From Paludibacteraceae bacterium (GTDB lineage Bacteria; Bacteroidota; Bacteroidia; Bacteroidales; Paludibacteraceae), in NCBI GenBank assembly GCA_017461505.1, contig JAFTXV010000007.1, forward strand, positions 124,001-188,000: a DNA stretch of 64,000 bases, read 5' to 3'. Positions within the stretch are counted from its first letter, which is position 1; every line of letters starts with the position of its first letter. Position numbers and translations under genes: made by a program. Of the stretch, positions 16,836 through 24,610 are shown piece by piece. The notes under the pieces are model-generated. The model made no database searches. It was not told where the DNA came from and was given only the letters and a program-made list of their open reading frames with translations.

Positions 16836-16963
16836 AAGATCGCTCGTTTCACTCGCTGTAGAACACTTTGTTGTAGATTGCTCGTTTCGCTCGCTGTAGT
16901 CTACAGGCGAAGCCGATCTTCAGCCCGAAGGGCGATCTACAGGCACAAAGTGCCGATCTACCA
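16836..16963. repeat. tandem array of variable mini-hairpins joined by TGTAGATCG
   Basis: The 134-bp spacer between DPP III and aroA is almost wholly made of six units. Each has a conserved joint AGATCG/TGTAGA and a variable core. The last three are read on the minus strand as GGCAC-TTT-GTGCC, GCCC-TTC-GGGC and GGC-TTC-GCC, where both arms differ together so pairing is kept. The first three, on the plus strand, have cores such as GCTCGTTTCGCTCGC that do not pair well. The two halves face each other. Confidence 0.8.
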
Positions 16964-16967
16964 TCTA

Positions 16968-18944
16968 TTAATTAATATCAGGGAGGAATGAATAGTCACG
17001 AGAGTAACGCAAATGCTGCTCGATATAGCCCTCGGTGTAGTCGAGAGTAACATCCGTGATATTGCCTTCTGCATCGTAGTGCGCGGTGTAAACTGGGTTT
17101 ACGAAGCCCTTGTATGGAGCCAAGTTGAGTTTCTCGTAGCGTTCTAGAATTTCTTTGTGCAAGTCTTGATCTACCTTCACAGCATACTCCTCCACCATTG
17201 CTTTAGCCGCTGGGTAATCGCCCTCGGAAGTGATGCGCTGAATCTCACGGAGCAACTCACCATAGAGGCGGCGGATGCCCTCGTAATCATTGATTTGGAG
17301 GTAGTGTTTGCCATCACGCTCGATCATCTCTACCTCGTTGTTCTTAGCGTTCTTGAATACCCAAAGCGCAATCAGTTGGCGGTTACGCATGTGTGATTCC
17401 TCGATATCTTTGCCTGGCTCGATACGCACAAGTTGGGTCATCAGACCGTTCATCATCTGTTGGTAGTAGAAGCCCTTGTATGCCTCTTCATCCTTTAACA
17501 AACCGAGTTCTACCAATTTAGGGTCAGCCATATAGTAAAGACCGAGCAAGTCGGCACGTGCCTCCTCGATGGTGGAAGCGTGCTCTTTGAGCGCATCTTT
17601 GGTAACGCCTGGCATGAGTTTGCCCGAACCGTGACCCACGCACTCGTGGAGGTCGGTATGGAGGTCTCCACAAGCACCTGCTTTCTCATACATAGCAATC
17701 ACCTCAGGGCTAATCATAAACTCCTCGTTGAAGCCGTTGCCTTTGGCAGCTTCGTTGTAGGCGTGGGTGATGTTGTCGATAGTGACGGACTTAGAACCAT
17801 AGTCTTTGCGAATCCAGTTGGCATTAGGCAAGTTGATACCGATTGGGGTAGCAGGATAGCAATCACCCGCCAAAATAGCAGCGGTGATTACCTTTGCGCT
17901 CACGCCTTTGACTTCCTCTTTCTTGTATTTGAGGTCGGTTGGGGAGTTGTCCTCGAACCATTGTGCATTGTCGGAGATCGTTTGGCAGCGGTGGGTAGCG
18001 CGCATATCTTTGAAGTTCACGAGTGACTCCCAAGTACCTGTAATACCCAGAGGATCTGCGTAGGTCTCGGTAAAGCCGTTCACATAGTCCACACGGCTAT
18101 CGAGGTCTTTCACCCAAGCGATGCAGTATTCGTTGAAAGCGCGGAGGTCACCTGTCTTATTGAACTCAATCATCTTCTCGATAACGAGGCGTTGTTGCTC
18201 GTTCTCTGCAAATGGGAGCGCTTTCTCTAGGTGCTCTACCACTTTCTCGAGAGCCGCACTATACATACCTCCTACTTTATACACGCGTTCAACGACTTTG
18301 CCGTTCTCCTTCACGAGTTTACTATTGAGACCAATCCAGAGTGGCTCAGCAGAGTTATCCTTGTGTGCTTCGTAGTATGCCTCTGCTTCGGTTTGGGTGA
18401 CGCCCTCGTAGTAGTTGTTGGCAGATGCAAGAAGGAGGTCTTCGCCCTCAAGGCTGAGCGATTTAGGCATCACAGTTGGGTCAAAGATGACTGGCAGGAT
18501 TGCCTCGTCATAAGTCACACCTGCTTCAGCACACGCGTTCACGAACCACTCTTGAGAGAACTCAGGTTGGAACTTGTCAGAAGCATAGTGGTGGTGAATG
18601 CCGTTAGCAAACCATACACGTTTGAGGTATTTCTCAAAGTTGACAAATTCCACGCTAGTCTTGTCGCCTTTGTATTGGGTGTAGAGTGCTTCGAGGGCAC
18701 GGCGGATGCGCAGGTTGTAGCGACCATTTTGATCGTAAAGGATATCACGACCGTGCAAAGCGGCTTCGGTGAGGTGATAAACGAGGGTCTTTTGTTGCAG
18801 ACTCAAAGAGTCAAACTCTGGCACTTGGTAGCGCAGAATCTCGAGGTCATAAAACTTGTCCACGGTGTAGTCGAATGTTTGTTCTTGTTTGCAGCATGCA
18901 CTGAGTGCTACGAGCGCAAGGCTGAGGATTGCGAGTTTCTTCAT
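16968..18944 (-). CDS. dipeptidyl peptidase III family zinc lipoprotein (M49)
   Basis: A 658-residue metallopeptidase with the M49 signature HECVGH (His433, Glu434, His438) followed by GSGKLMPG and the second zinc-ligand block EEARADLLGLYY (about 460-471). M49 enzymes remove dipeptides from peptide N-termini. A signal peptide ending LSAC (Cys17) predicts a lipoprotein, so it probably acts in the periplasm or at the outer membrane. The order nucleoside phosphorylase, DPP III, aroA, glycosyltransferase is all on the minus strand, but the 134-bp repeat array separates this gene from aroA. Confidence 0.93.
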   Translation of the reverse strand: MKKLAILSLALVALSACCKQEQTFDYTVDKFYDLEILRYQVPEFDSLSLQQKTLVYHLTEAALHGRDILYDQNGRYNLRIRRALEALYTQYKGDKTSVEFVNFEKYLKRVWFANGIHHHYASDKFQPEFSQEWFVNACAEAGVTYDEAILPVIFDPTVMPKSLSLEGEDLLLASANNYYEGVTQTEAEAYYEAHKDNSAEPLWIGLNSKLVKENGKVVERVYKVGGMYSAALEKVVEHLEKALPFAENEQQRLVIEKMIEFNKTGDLRAFNEYCIAWVKDLDSRVDYVNGFTETYADPLGITGTWESLVNFKDMRATHRCQTISDNAQWFEDNSPTDLKYKKEEVKGVSAKVITAAILAGDCYPATPIGINLPNANWIRKDYGSKSVTIDNITHAYNEAAKGNGFNEEFMISPEVIAMYEKAGACGDLHTDLHECVGHGSGKLMPGVTKDALKEHASTIEEARADLLGLYYMADPKLVELGLLKDEEAYKGFYYQQMMNGLMTQLVRIEPGKDIEESHMRNRQLIALWVFKNAKNNEVEMIERDGKHYLQINDYEGIRRLYGELLREIQRITSEGDYPAAKAMVEEYAVKVDQDLHKEILERYEKLNLAPYKGFVNPVYTAHYDAEGNITDVTLDYTEGYIEQHLRYSRDYSFLPDIN

Positions 18945-18953
18945 TGTTAATTG

Positions 18954-18998
18954 TTTAAGGACTTTAACGTCGTTAAGGACATTAAAGTCGTTATTAAA
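18954..18998. repeat. five degenerate 9-bp tandem units
   Basis: TTTAAGGAC, TTTAACGTC, GTTAAGGAC, ATTAAAGTC and GTTATTAAA fill the spacer and run into the stop codon of the nucleoside phosphorylase gene. Confidence 0.75.
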
Positions 18999-19872
18999 TT
19001 CTTTCCAATACGGTTTGTACCAATTGTTTGATACGAGGTTTGTAGTCGGTGTTGGCGGCTTCGACCTTGCGTTGGGCTATCACGCAGCAGACTGTCATCG
19101 CCTTGTGACCCATCAGCAAGCTGAGACCTGCGATGGCGCTACCTTCCATCTCGTAGTTGGTGATGCGTTGTCCCTCATAACGGAAGTCGGTGATACGTTC
19201 GTTGATGTCTTTCACTGCCAAGTCACAGCGCAATACACGACCTTGAGGGCCATAGAAACCATTGGCAGCGATGGTGCAACCACGCATCATATCATCGCCT
19301 GCGATGCGGTTGACCAGTTCGGGGTTGGCAGCCACTACATATGGGCGCGCCGCTTTGGCAGGATAGTGGATGAAGTCCACGAGTGCATCCTCAAAACCGA
19401 GGTCAGCAATCTCGTCACGACCTTCGTAGAAAGCCAGTACGCCGTCCCAACCGATAGATTTCTCACTCACGAGGAAAGTACCCAATGGGATATCCTCTTG
19501 CATACCGCCGCAAGTACCGATGCGCACGATCTCAAGGGTGCGGTGCTCGTCTTTCTCCGTGCGGGTAGAGAAGTCAATATTTGCAAGGGCATCCAATTCA
19601 TTGAGCACGATGTCGCAGTTGTCGGTACCTATACCCGTAGAGATACAAGAGATGCGTTTACCTTTGTATTTGCCCGTGATAGTATGAAACTCGCGACTTT
19701 GTATATCGCATTCAATGCTGCCTTCATCAAAGAACGAAGCCACCATATTTACGCGACCTTGGTCGCCGACTAATATCACTTTATCCGCCAGATGTTCGGG
19801 GCGAATGTGCAAATGGAATATGCTACCATCCTCATTGATAATGAGTTGGCTGGCGGGGAATGTTTTTTTCAT
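18994..19872 (-). CDS. nucleoside phosphorylase (uridine phosphorylase-like)
   Basis: A 292-residue NP-I family enzyme. VILVGDQGRV corresponds to the phosphate-binding GDPxR region, STGIGTDNCDI and RIGTCGGMQ to the next conserved blocks, and NYEMEGSAIAGL to the ribose-binding ME motif of Udp. The family cleaves uridine or related nucleosides with phosphate to give ribose 1-phosphate. Base specificity is not certain from sequence. It lies upstream of DPP III with a 49-bp repeat spacer and could share its transcript. Confidence 0.85.
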   Translation of the reverse strand: MKKTFPASQLIINEDGSIFHLHIRPEHLADKVILVGDQGRVNMVASFFDEGSIECDIQSREFHTITGKYKGKRISCISTGIGTDNCDIVLNELDALANIDFSTRTEKDEHRTLEIVRIGTCGGMQEDIPLGTFLVSEKSIGWDGVLAFYEGRDEIADLGFEDALVDFIHYPAKAARPYVVAANPELVNRIAGDDMMRGCTIAANGFYGPQGRVLRCDLAVKDINERITDFRYEGQRITNYEMEGSAIAGLSLLMGHKAMTVCCVIAQRKVEAANTDYKPRIKQLVQTVLERI

Positions 19873-19937
19873 AGATTCAAAACAGTTTTAAAGGTTTCAC
19901 GCGGCAAAGCCGCTTGTTTCAAAGTTTCAATGCTATA

Positions 19938-20038
19938 AAGTTGCATTTTTGTTGAGTAGATTGCGGTGCGGAGGGCGGGAGTTATGTGGTACATAATGAC
20001 CAACCGACAAGCCGCAAGATACCAACAAAAAACAACTT
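19938..20038. other. long imperfect inverted repeat, candidate structured RNA
   Basis: Left arm 19938-19966 and right arm 20012-20038 pair in three blocks: AAGTTG with CAACTT, TTTTTGTTG with CAACAAAAA, and TTGCGG with CCGCAA. Between the arms TTATGT-GGT-ACATAA forms a second stem. The element abuts the stop codon of the DUF3467 gene and lies upstream of the nucleoside phosphorylase. It may be a terminator, an RNA leader or a small RNA; I see no promoter box within it. Confidence 0.5.
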
Positions 20039-20039
20039 G

Positions 20040-20345
20040 TTATGCTTGACCACCGCCGAAGGACATAGGTATAGTACTTCCTGGGGCAGGGGTGCCGTTG
20101 AGTTTGATCGTACCAAATTGCTTTTCGTATTTAGCCACATTCTCTTGCAAAGCGAAAAGAAGTTTTTTGGTATTCTCTGGTGTCATGATGATACGTGATT
20201 GTACATTCGCATTCTTTTGACCAGGCATCATACGCACAAAATCTACCACAAATTCAGAAGAAGAGTGTGCTACGATTGCCAAATTAGAGTAAGTACCCTC
20301 TGCTACCTCTGGAGAGAGGTTGATGTTGAGTTTTTGTTCTTCCAT
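20040..20345 (-). CDS. DUF3467 protein
   Basis: A 101-residue soluble protein of the DUF3467 family, recognised by INLSPEVAEGTYSNLAIVAHSSSEFVVDF, RMMPGQKNANVQSRIIMTPENTKKLLFALQENV and a glycine-rich end. The family is widespread in Bacteroidota and often near transcription or ribosome genes, but has no assigned function. It starts 26 bp after the end of a glycosyltransferase gene and may be in one transcript with that gene and the SGNH gene. Confidence 0.85.
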   Translation of the reverse strand: MEEQKLNINLSPEVAEGTYSNLAIVAHSSSEFVVDFVRMMPGQKNANVQSRIIMTPENTKKLLFALQENVAKYEKQFGTIKLNGTPAPGSTIPMSFGGGQA

Positions 20346-20371
20346 AGTTTTATAATATTTTAGATGTTAGT

Positions 20372-21556
20372 TTACCAATATATTTTTTGTTTTCTAAACG
20401 AATTGACTGCCATATCATACAAAGTAATAACTGGCAGGAAAATATCGTAAAGAATTATTTCTAATCCCATTCTACTTAGTTGTAACTTACGAGCCGCTCT
20501 ATTCATAACTAGCAACATTATCAACAATCTAATTAGCCACAAGGCTATTACCGCCGCTACTAGCATATGACTTCCATATAGGAGCGTTACTAATAAGAGT
20601 GCATAAATCATGCCACGAGTAAATGGTTCAAAAGTAAGTCGAATCTTGTTGGTTAATGTGTATTTGTTAGAAACCGAGAGATGACGTTGTTTTTGTTGCA
20701 TCCATTGCTTCCAAGTGGTTTTAGGCGCAGACCAAGTTAGTGCATCGGGATTGCAGACTACATTCACGTTGGATTTTCTATGGTTACGCTTGCGATAGTT
20801 GGTAATCACTTTACTTACAAAGAGGTCATCATCTCCAGCTCGCACATCCAAGAGACCTTGAAAGCCTTGATTATTAAAGAAAGTACTACGGCGATAAGAC
20901 AGATTGCGTCCTACTCCCATATACGGATGTCCAGCCTGAGCCATTCCCATATATTGCAAACCATTGAATAAAGTGTCGTAACTAATCAAACCACTCAACA
21001 ATGTATCCTTTTCAAAATAAGGACTAAAGCCTAGTACCATTTCCGTAGAATCAGCATCATAGCCCTTCATCATCTCACGAATCCAATTGCGACTTTCTGG
21101 GCGACAATCAGCATCCGTCAGTAAGATATGATCATAGTGGGCAGCCTTGATACCAATAGTTAATGCCAGTTTCTTGCTACTAATGACACGCGCCCCCTTC
21201 GGAACAAAAGTGTGGTAGAAATTAGGATATTCACGGGCATACTGTTCGAGAAGTATTAGTGTCGAATCCTCCGACTCGTCATCCACTACAATCACCTCAT
21301 ACTCAGGATAATCTTGCGAGAGGAGTATCTGGAGATAGTTCTGCAAATTCTCCGCCTCGTTATGCGCGCAAACAACTACAGTCACCTTAGGCAGTTTGCT
21401 GTCAGTAGGCAAATTGAAGTTGTCTTTACGAAGCCATAGATAGCGAAAGTAATAGTATAACTGATAACCCGTTACAACTAGCACTCCCAAGAGCAGCCAT
21501 AATTCCCACTCTTCGAAAAAGCACCTAAGCCAATCTATCGCATTTGAGAATAGCAC
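20372..21556 (-). CDS. membrane family 2 glycosyltransferase
   Basis: A 394-residue inner membrane glycosyltransferase. An N-terminal helix (about 17-35) is followed by the GT2 domain with VVCAHNEAENLQNYL, VVDDESEDST, LLTDADCRPES and AGDDDLFVSK, then QQKQRHLS at the (Q/R)xxRW position and three C-terminal helices. This resembles processive or polyisoprenyl-linked GT2 enzymes, but the donor sugar cannot be named. Compared with the short glycosyltransferase at 14982 it has the full nucleotide-binding half. It starts 2 bp after the SGNH gene stop, so the two are co-transcribed. Confidence 0.87.
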   Translation of the reverse strand: MLFSNAIDWLRCFFEEWELWLLLGVLVVTGYQLYYYFRYLWLRKDNFNLPTDSKLPKVTVVVCAHNEAENLQNYLQILLSQDYPEYEVIVVDDESEDSTLILLEQYAREYPNFYHTFVPKGARVISSKKLALTIGIKAAHYDHILLTDADCRPESRNWIREMMKGYDADSTEMVLGFSPYFEKDTLLSGLISYDTLFNGLQYMGMAQAGHPYMGVGRNLSYRRSTFFNNQGFQGLLDVRAGDDDLFVSKVITNYRKRNHRKSNVNVVCNPDALTWSAPKTTWKQWMQQKQRHLSVSNKYTLTNKIRLTFEPFTRGMIYALLLVTLLYGSHMLVAAVIALWLIRLLIMLLVMNRAARKLQLSRMGLEIILYDIFLPVITLYDMAVNSFRKQKIYW

Positions 21557-21558
21557 GA

Positions 21559-22257
21559 TTACTTCTTTACTAACTTTTTAATCTTACTATCCTTTTGGTT
21601 TCTCATCATGTTAGCAGCCATCTCCGCCACCTTTTTTGCACCTTCCTCGGTCAGTAAGAAGGCCTCGTTTTCTACCGAATCGATATAATAGATTGACGCT
21701 TCTACCTCTGACATCGACATCCACCACTCACGAGTCTGCTCCTCTAGATCCAATAGTGGCAAATGATATAATTTAGCCAAGCGGCGCACAGCATCATCAT
21801 ACCCACCTAGACGATCAATCCAACGCCCTTCGTGATAGTATGGACGAGCTAATGGGGTACATAGTACCAACTGCAATTTATTTTCACGTGCAGTTTTCAC
21901 TATCGTTTGGAAACGACGCACAAAGGCATCCAAACTACTATACTGCTCAGGGCTCAAGTCATTCAAGTCATTGCCACCAAACTGCAACAATACTACCGCT
22001 TTTGCAGGAAGTTTCTGCAATTGTTTTACACCGCCATTATCCACAAACGACTTTAAGCTCATTCCTTTCTTTGCCTCGTTGTGCACAATAACGCCTTTTG
22101 CCAAATGTTCGTTCAGCGCCTCACCCCATCCACACACATACGATTCCTCTGCAACAGCCATAGAGCCATCTCCAATCAACCACACATTAGGTTTAGCAGC
22201 AAAACATACTGATAGAGTAAAACTTGCCAAGATTGAAAGTAAAGTAATTCTTTTCAT
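21559..22257 (-). CDS. exported SGNH/GDSL-hydrolase-like protein with altered active site
   Basis: A 232-residue protein with a signal peptide (cleavage near AAK at about 20-22) and an SGNH fold resembling rhamnogalacturonan acetylesterases. Block I reads IGDGSMAV where active enzymes have GDSTM, so the catalytic serine position is glycine with Ser one place later. Block III GGND is kept. Block V lacks the DxxH motif: the matching region reads ENEAFLLTEEGAKKVAE. An active Ser-His-Asp triad is therefore doubtful. A lysine-rich tail ends the protein. First gene of the minus unit with the glycosyltransferase. Confidence 0.75.
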   Translation of the reverse strand: MKRITLLSILASFTLSVCFAAKPNVWLIGDGSMAVAEESYVCGWGEALNEHLAKGVIVHNEAKKGMSLKSFVDNGGVKQLQKLPAKAVVLLQFGGNDLNDLSPEQYSSLDAFVRRFQTIVKTARENKLQLVLCTPLARPYYHEGRWIDRLGGYDDAVRRLAKLYHLPLLDLEEQTREWWMSMSEVEASIYYIDSVENEAFLLTEEGAKKVAEMAANMMRNQKDSKIKKLVKK

Positions 22258-22301
22258 AATCCTTTAATGCTAATATTATTGTTTACCATAGATTTAACGC
22301 G

Positions 22302-22332
22302 CAAAGATACGACAAATTTTGCATATATGCAA
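22302..22332 (-). promoter_or_regulatory. promoter for SGNH-glycosyltransferase unit
   Basis: Minus strand TTG (22332-22330), 20 bp, TATCTTTG (22309-22302). It interleaves with the aroC promoter so the two RNA polymerases cannot occupy both at once. Confidence 0.75.
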
Positions 22333-22349
22333 ATTTTTTAGTAATTTTG
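22319..22349 (+). promoter_or_regulatory. promoter for aroC
   Basis: TTG 22319-22321, 20 bp, TAATTTTG 22342-22349; expected leader about 15 nt before ATG 22371. Confidence 0.75.
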
Positions 22350-22370
22350 CCGCCATAATTGGAAGATTAA

Positions 22371-23363
22371 ATGAATACGCTAGGGAAAAACTTTGTTTTT
22401 ACCTCTTTTGGAGAGTCACACGGCAAGGCGATTGGCGGTGTGCTTGATGGTGTACCTGCGGGCGTGCATATTGATATGGATATGATTCGCGAGGCATTAG
22501 ACAAGAGGGCGGGGAGAGTGAAGGTTAAAGGTGAAAGGTTAGAGGTTAAAGGCACAGTATCACCTCGTGCTTTGCGCGAGGGGGATGAAGTGGAATGGCT
22601 GAGCGGTGTCATGGATGGTATGACATTGGGTACACCGATTGCGTTCATTATTCGCAATAAGGATGCTCGTCCTGAAGACTACGAATGGCTCAAATACTCG
22701 TATCGTATTGGGCATGCGGACCGCACATATCAAGAGAAATATGGCATTCGTGACCACCGAGGCGGCGGTAGAGCTTCGGCACGAGAGACTGCTTCACGTG
22801 TAGTAGCAGGAAGTGTAGCACAGCAATTGCTGAAAGAGAAAGGCGTAGAGATACAAGCGAAGTTGGTGCAAGTGGGCGAAGAGAAAAACCCAGAACGATT
22901 TAATGAGTATATCGCTACTATTCAACGAGATGGGGACAGTATCGGCGGAATAGTTGAGTGTGTAATTACTGGCTTACCCATTGGAGTAGGTGAACCGATT
23001 TTCGATAAGCTCCAAAGTCATTTAGCATTTGCTATGATGAGTATTAATGGCTGCAAAGGCTTTGAATATGGCTCTGGGTTTGAAGGAGTTGAACTGAAAG
23101 GAAGTGAAATGTATCTCTCAGAAAACCACACTCTTATCTCTGGAGGAATGGCTGGAGGTATATCCGATGGTACGCCTGTAGTTTTTCGTTGTGTCTTCAA
23201 GCCTACGGCTTCCAATCGCAAGACATTTGAGGCAATAAGGCGAGAAGGCGATGAGGCGAAAGGCAAGAGTATAGGTCGTCATGATGCGTGTATCGCCGTG
23301 CGGGCTGTGGCAGTGGTAGAAGCGATGGCAGCCCTTGTGCTACAAGATCTTTTAAGCAAATAA
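22371..23363 (+). CDS. aroC: chorismate synthase with repeat-derived segments
   Basis: A 330-residue enzyme converting EPSP to chorismate with reduced FMN. Signatures: SFGESHGKAIGGVLDGVPAG near the start, YRIGHADRTYQEKYG, DHRGGGRASARET and SIGRHDACIAVRAV near the end. Two segments derive from dispersed DNA repeats: heptamers at 22523-22550 give VKVKGERLEVKG, and octamers at 23231-23262 give AIRREGDEAKG. Both are in frame and at loop positions of the family, so activity is plausibly kept. It has its own promoter and a strong terminator, and is not linked to aroA except by neighbourhood. Confidence 0.94.
   Translation: MNTLGKNFVFTSFGESHGKAIGGVLDGVPAGVHIDMDMIREALDKRAGRVKVKGERLEVKGTVSPRALREGDEVEWLSGVMDGMTLGTPIAFIIRNKDARPEDYEWLKYSYRIGHADRTYQEKYGIRDHRGGGRASARETASRVVAGSVAQQLLKEKGVEIQAKLVQVGEEKNPERFNEYIATIQRDGDSIGGIVECVITGLPIGVGEPIFDKLQSHLAFAMMSINGCKGFEYGSGFEGVELKGSEMYLSENHTLISGGMAGGISDGTPVVFRCVFKPTASNRKTFEAIRREGDEAKGKSIGRHDACIAVRAVAVVEAMAALVLQDLLSK
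22523..22550. repeat. heptamer array inside aroC
   Basis: GGTTAAA, GGTGAAA, GGTTAGA, GGTTAAA. Three heptamers equal 21 bp, so the peptide repeats every seven residues. The same words occur in glgB at 47710-47737. Confidence 0.8.
23231..23262. repeat. octamer array inside aroC
   Basis: GGCAATAA, GGCGAGAA, GGCGATGA, GGCGAAAG: four contiguous 8-bp units. Confidence 0.75.
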
Positions 23364-23385
23364 CAAGTCTCCTTTATAAAACTAA

Positions 23386-23424
23386 CAACCCTTGCGCAAA
23401 GGTAGCGCAAGGGTTGCTATTTTA
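23386..23424. terminator. bidirectional terminator after aroC
   Basis: CAACCCTTGCGC pairs perfectly with GCGCAAGGGTTG across AAAGGTA, with T-rich sequence on the plus side and A-rich on the other. It serves aroC and probably the convergent gene at 23453. Confidence 0.85.
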
Positions 23425-23452
23425 TATTTGAGTAGTGTGATTTACTTCTAAT

Positions 23453-24034
23453 TTATTTGAAGAACTTTGATACCTTTTGAACTACTTTGGAGTTTTCTAA
23501 ACGATCGGATTTATCTAGTAATCTTGCAGGAGAATAGTCTGGCTCCTCTGTTTCGCAATAGTAATATCCCATTGCTACAGCTGTTCCTTCTGGGAACACT
23601 TCTGTGCCCATCATTTGCATCATGTCTTCATCGATGAAACCATAATCAAAGTATACTTCCTCTTCTTTTCCTAAACAAGCTAGAACCTCCGCAATATATT
23701 TCGAATTAGGAATACATTCCAAATAGTCATCATGTGATTTGTAGTCTTCACTGAATTCGGTTTTTACAGATTCAAACTCTTGCTCGGTAATCCATTGATT
23801 GTCATACATAAACTGATATATGTCTAATCCATTTGAAAAGATATATGCATCTTCGAGAGTCATAACAATCGCCTCCCATTGCATCCCAAACATTTCGCCT
23901 TCATTGATATCAAAAAACAATGGGTAAGTGTTTTTGCAAAATGTATAAGCGTTCTTGTGGATGGTTGAGTATTTGATGGTTGCACTATCTTGTGGCAAGT
24001 AATACAGAATGGCTGCTTCTTCAATACCACCCAT
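23453..24034 (-). CDS. hypothetical acidic protein
   Basis: A 193-residue protein that I do not recognise. It has no signal peptide or membrane helix, is acidic and rich in Tyr, Glu and Asp (for example YFDYGFIDEDMMQMMG), and ends in a basic patch QKVSKFFK. Its first 45 bases overlap, head to head, the proposed start of the plus-strand PH-domain gene, so one of the two starts is probably wrong. No promoter box is clear for it. Convergent with aroC over a shared terminator. Confidence 0.6.
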   Translation of the reverse strand: MGGIEEAAILYYLPQDSATIKYSTIHKNAYTFCKNTYPLFFDINEGEMFGMQWEAIVMTLEDAYIFSNGLDIYQFMYDNQWITEQEFESVKTEFSEDYKSHDDYLECIPNSKYIAEVLACLGKEEEVYFDYGFIDEDMMQMMGTEVFPEGTAVAMGYYYCETEEPDYSPARLLDKSDRLENSKVVQKVSKFFK

Positions 24035-24520
24035 TTCCTTCCTCTATCTCAATCTATTAAGTGGATAACTCTGCTTGCCTTGATAATTATCATAGTTACA
24101 ATGATTTATATGGCTTATCAATGGTACACAACCAAGCAAGTGATGCTATTGGTCACTTTCGTAATTGTTGCCATTGCCCTACTCAGTTGTATGGTGCTCA
24201 TCCCCCGCAAACTAACTGTAACACAGGAAGCAATCAACATCCACCTTCTTGCATGGAAAATCAACATCCCTGCCGATGAAATCGAGAAAATTGAGCATTA
24301 TCCACATGGTATCCAACAGACTATTCGTATTGCAGGAGCAGGTGGTTTCTTTGGCAACCTTGGATTGTTTACTTGCAAAGAATGTGGCAAACACTTGTCT
24401 TTGATTACCGACCCAATGGATGTTTGCATCATTACCCGCAAAACCAAGATGCCAATCGTAGTCAGCATAGCAGATTATAGCGTCTTTAATGCTATTGTTG
24501 AAGTTCAAGAGAAAAATTAA
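23990..24520 (+). CDS. membrane protein with bacterial PH-like domain
   Basis: A 176-residue protein with two adjacent helices (about residues 24-44 and 51-71) followed by a PH-like domain that starts LIPRKLTVTQEAINIHLLAWKINIPADEIEKIEHYP and contains a glycine-rich turn GAGGFFGNLG. This helix-pair plus PH layout is common in small Bacteroidota membrane proteins of unknown function. The only available start before the helices is TTG 23990 (the first in-frame ATG lies inside helix 1), which overlaps the opposite gene. The 3' end lies just before the promoter of the following lipoprotein. Confidence 0.7.
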   Translation: MWQVIQNGCFFNTTHFLPLSQSIKWITLLALIIIIVTMIYMAYQWYTTKQVMLLVTFVIVAIALLSCMVLIPRKLTVTQEAINIHLLAWKINIPADEIEKIEHYPHGIQQTIRIAGAGGFFGNLGLFTCKECGKHLSLITDPMDVCIITRKTKMPIVVSIADYSVFNAIVEVQEKN

Positions 24521-24529
24521 GGAGAAAAT

Positions 24530-24560
24530 TTGTACATTTCAAAAAAAAGAAGTACCTTTG
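24530..24560 (+). promoter_or_regulatory. promoter for lipoprotein gene at 24611
   Basis: TTG 24530-24532, 20 bp, TACCTTTG 24553-24560. Confidence 0.75.
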
Positions 24561-24610
24561 TCCCAGATTCCCAAGTAATTAAATTTTAACCCCTAAAAAA
24601 TAAATTAGTT

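Noticed and set aside
18231..19773. Two long plus-strand frames opposite DPP III and the nucleoside phosphorylase
   Set aside because: Both lie over genes with catalytic motifs in place and have Val/Phe/His-rich antisense composition.
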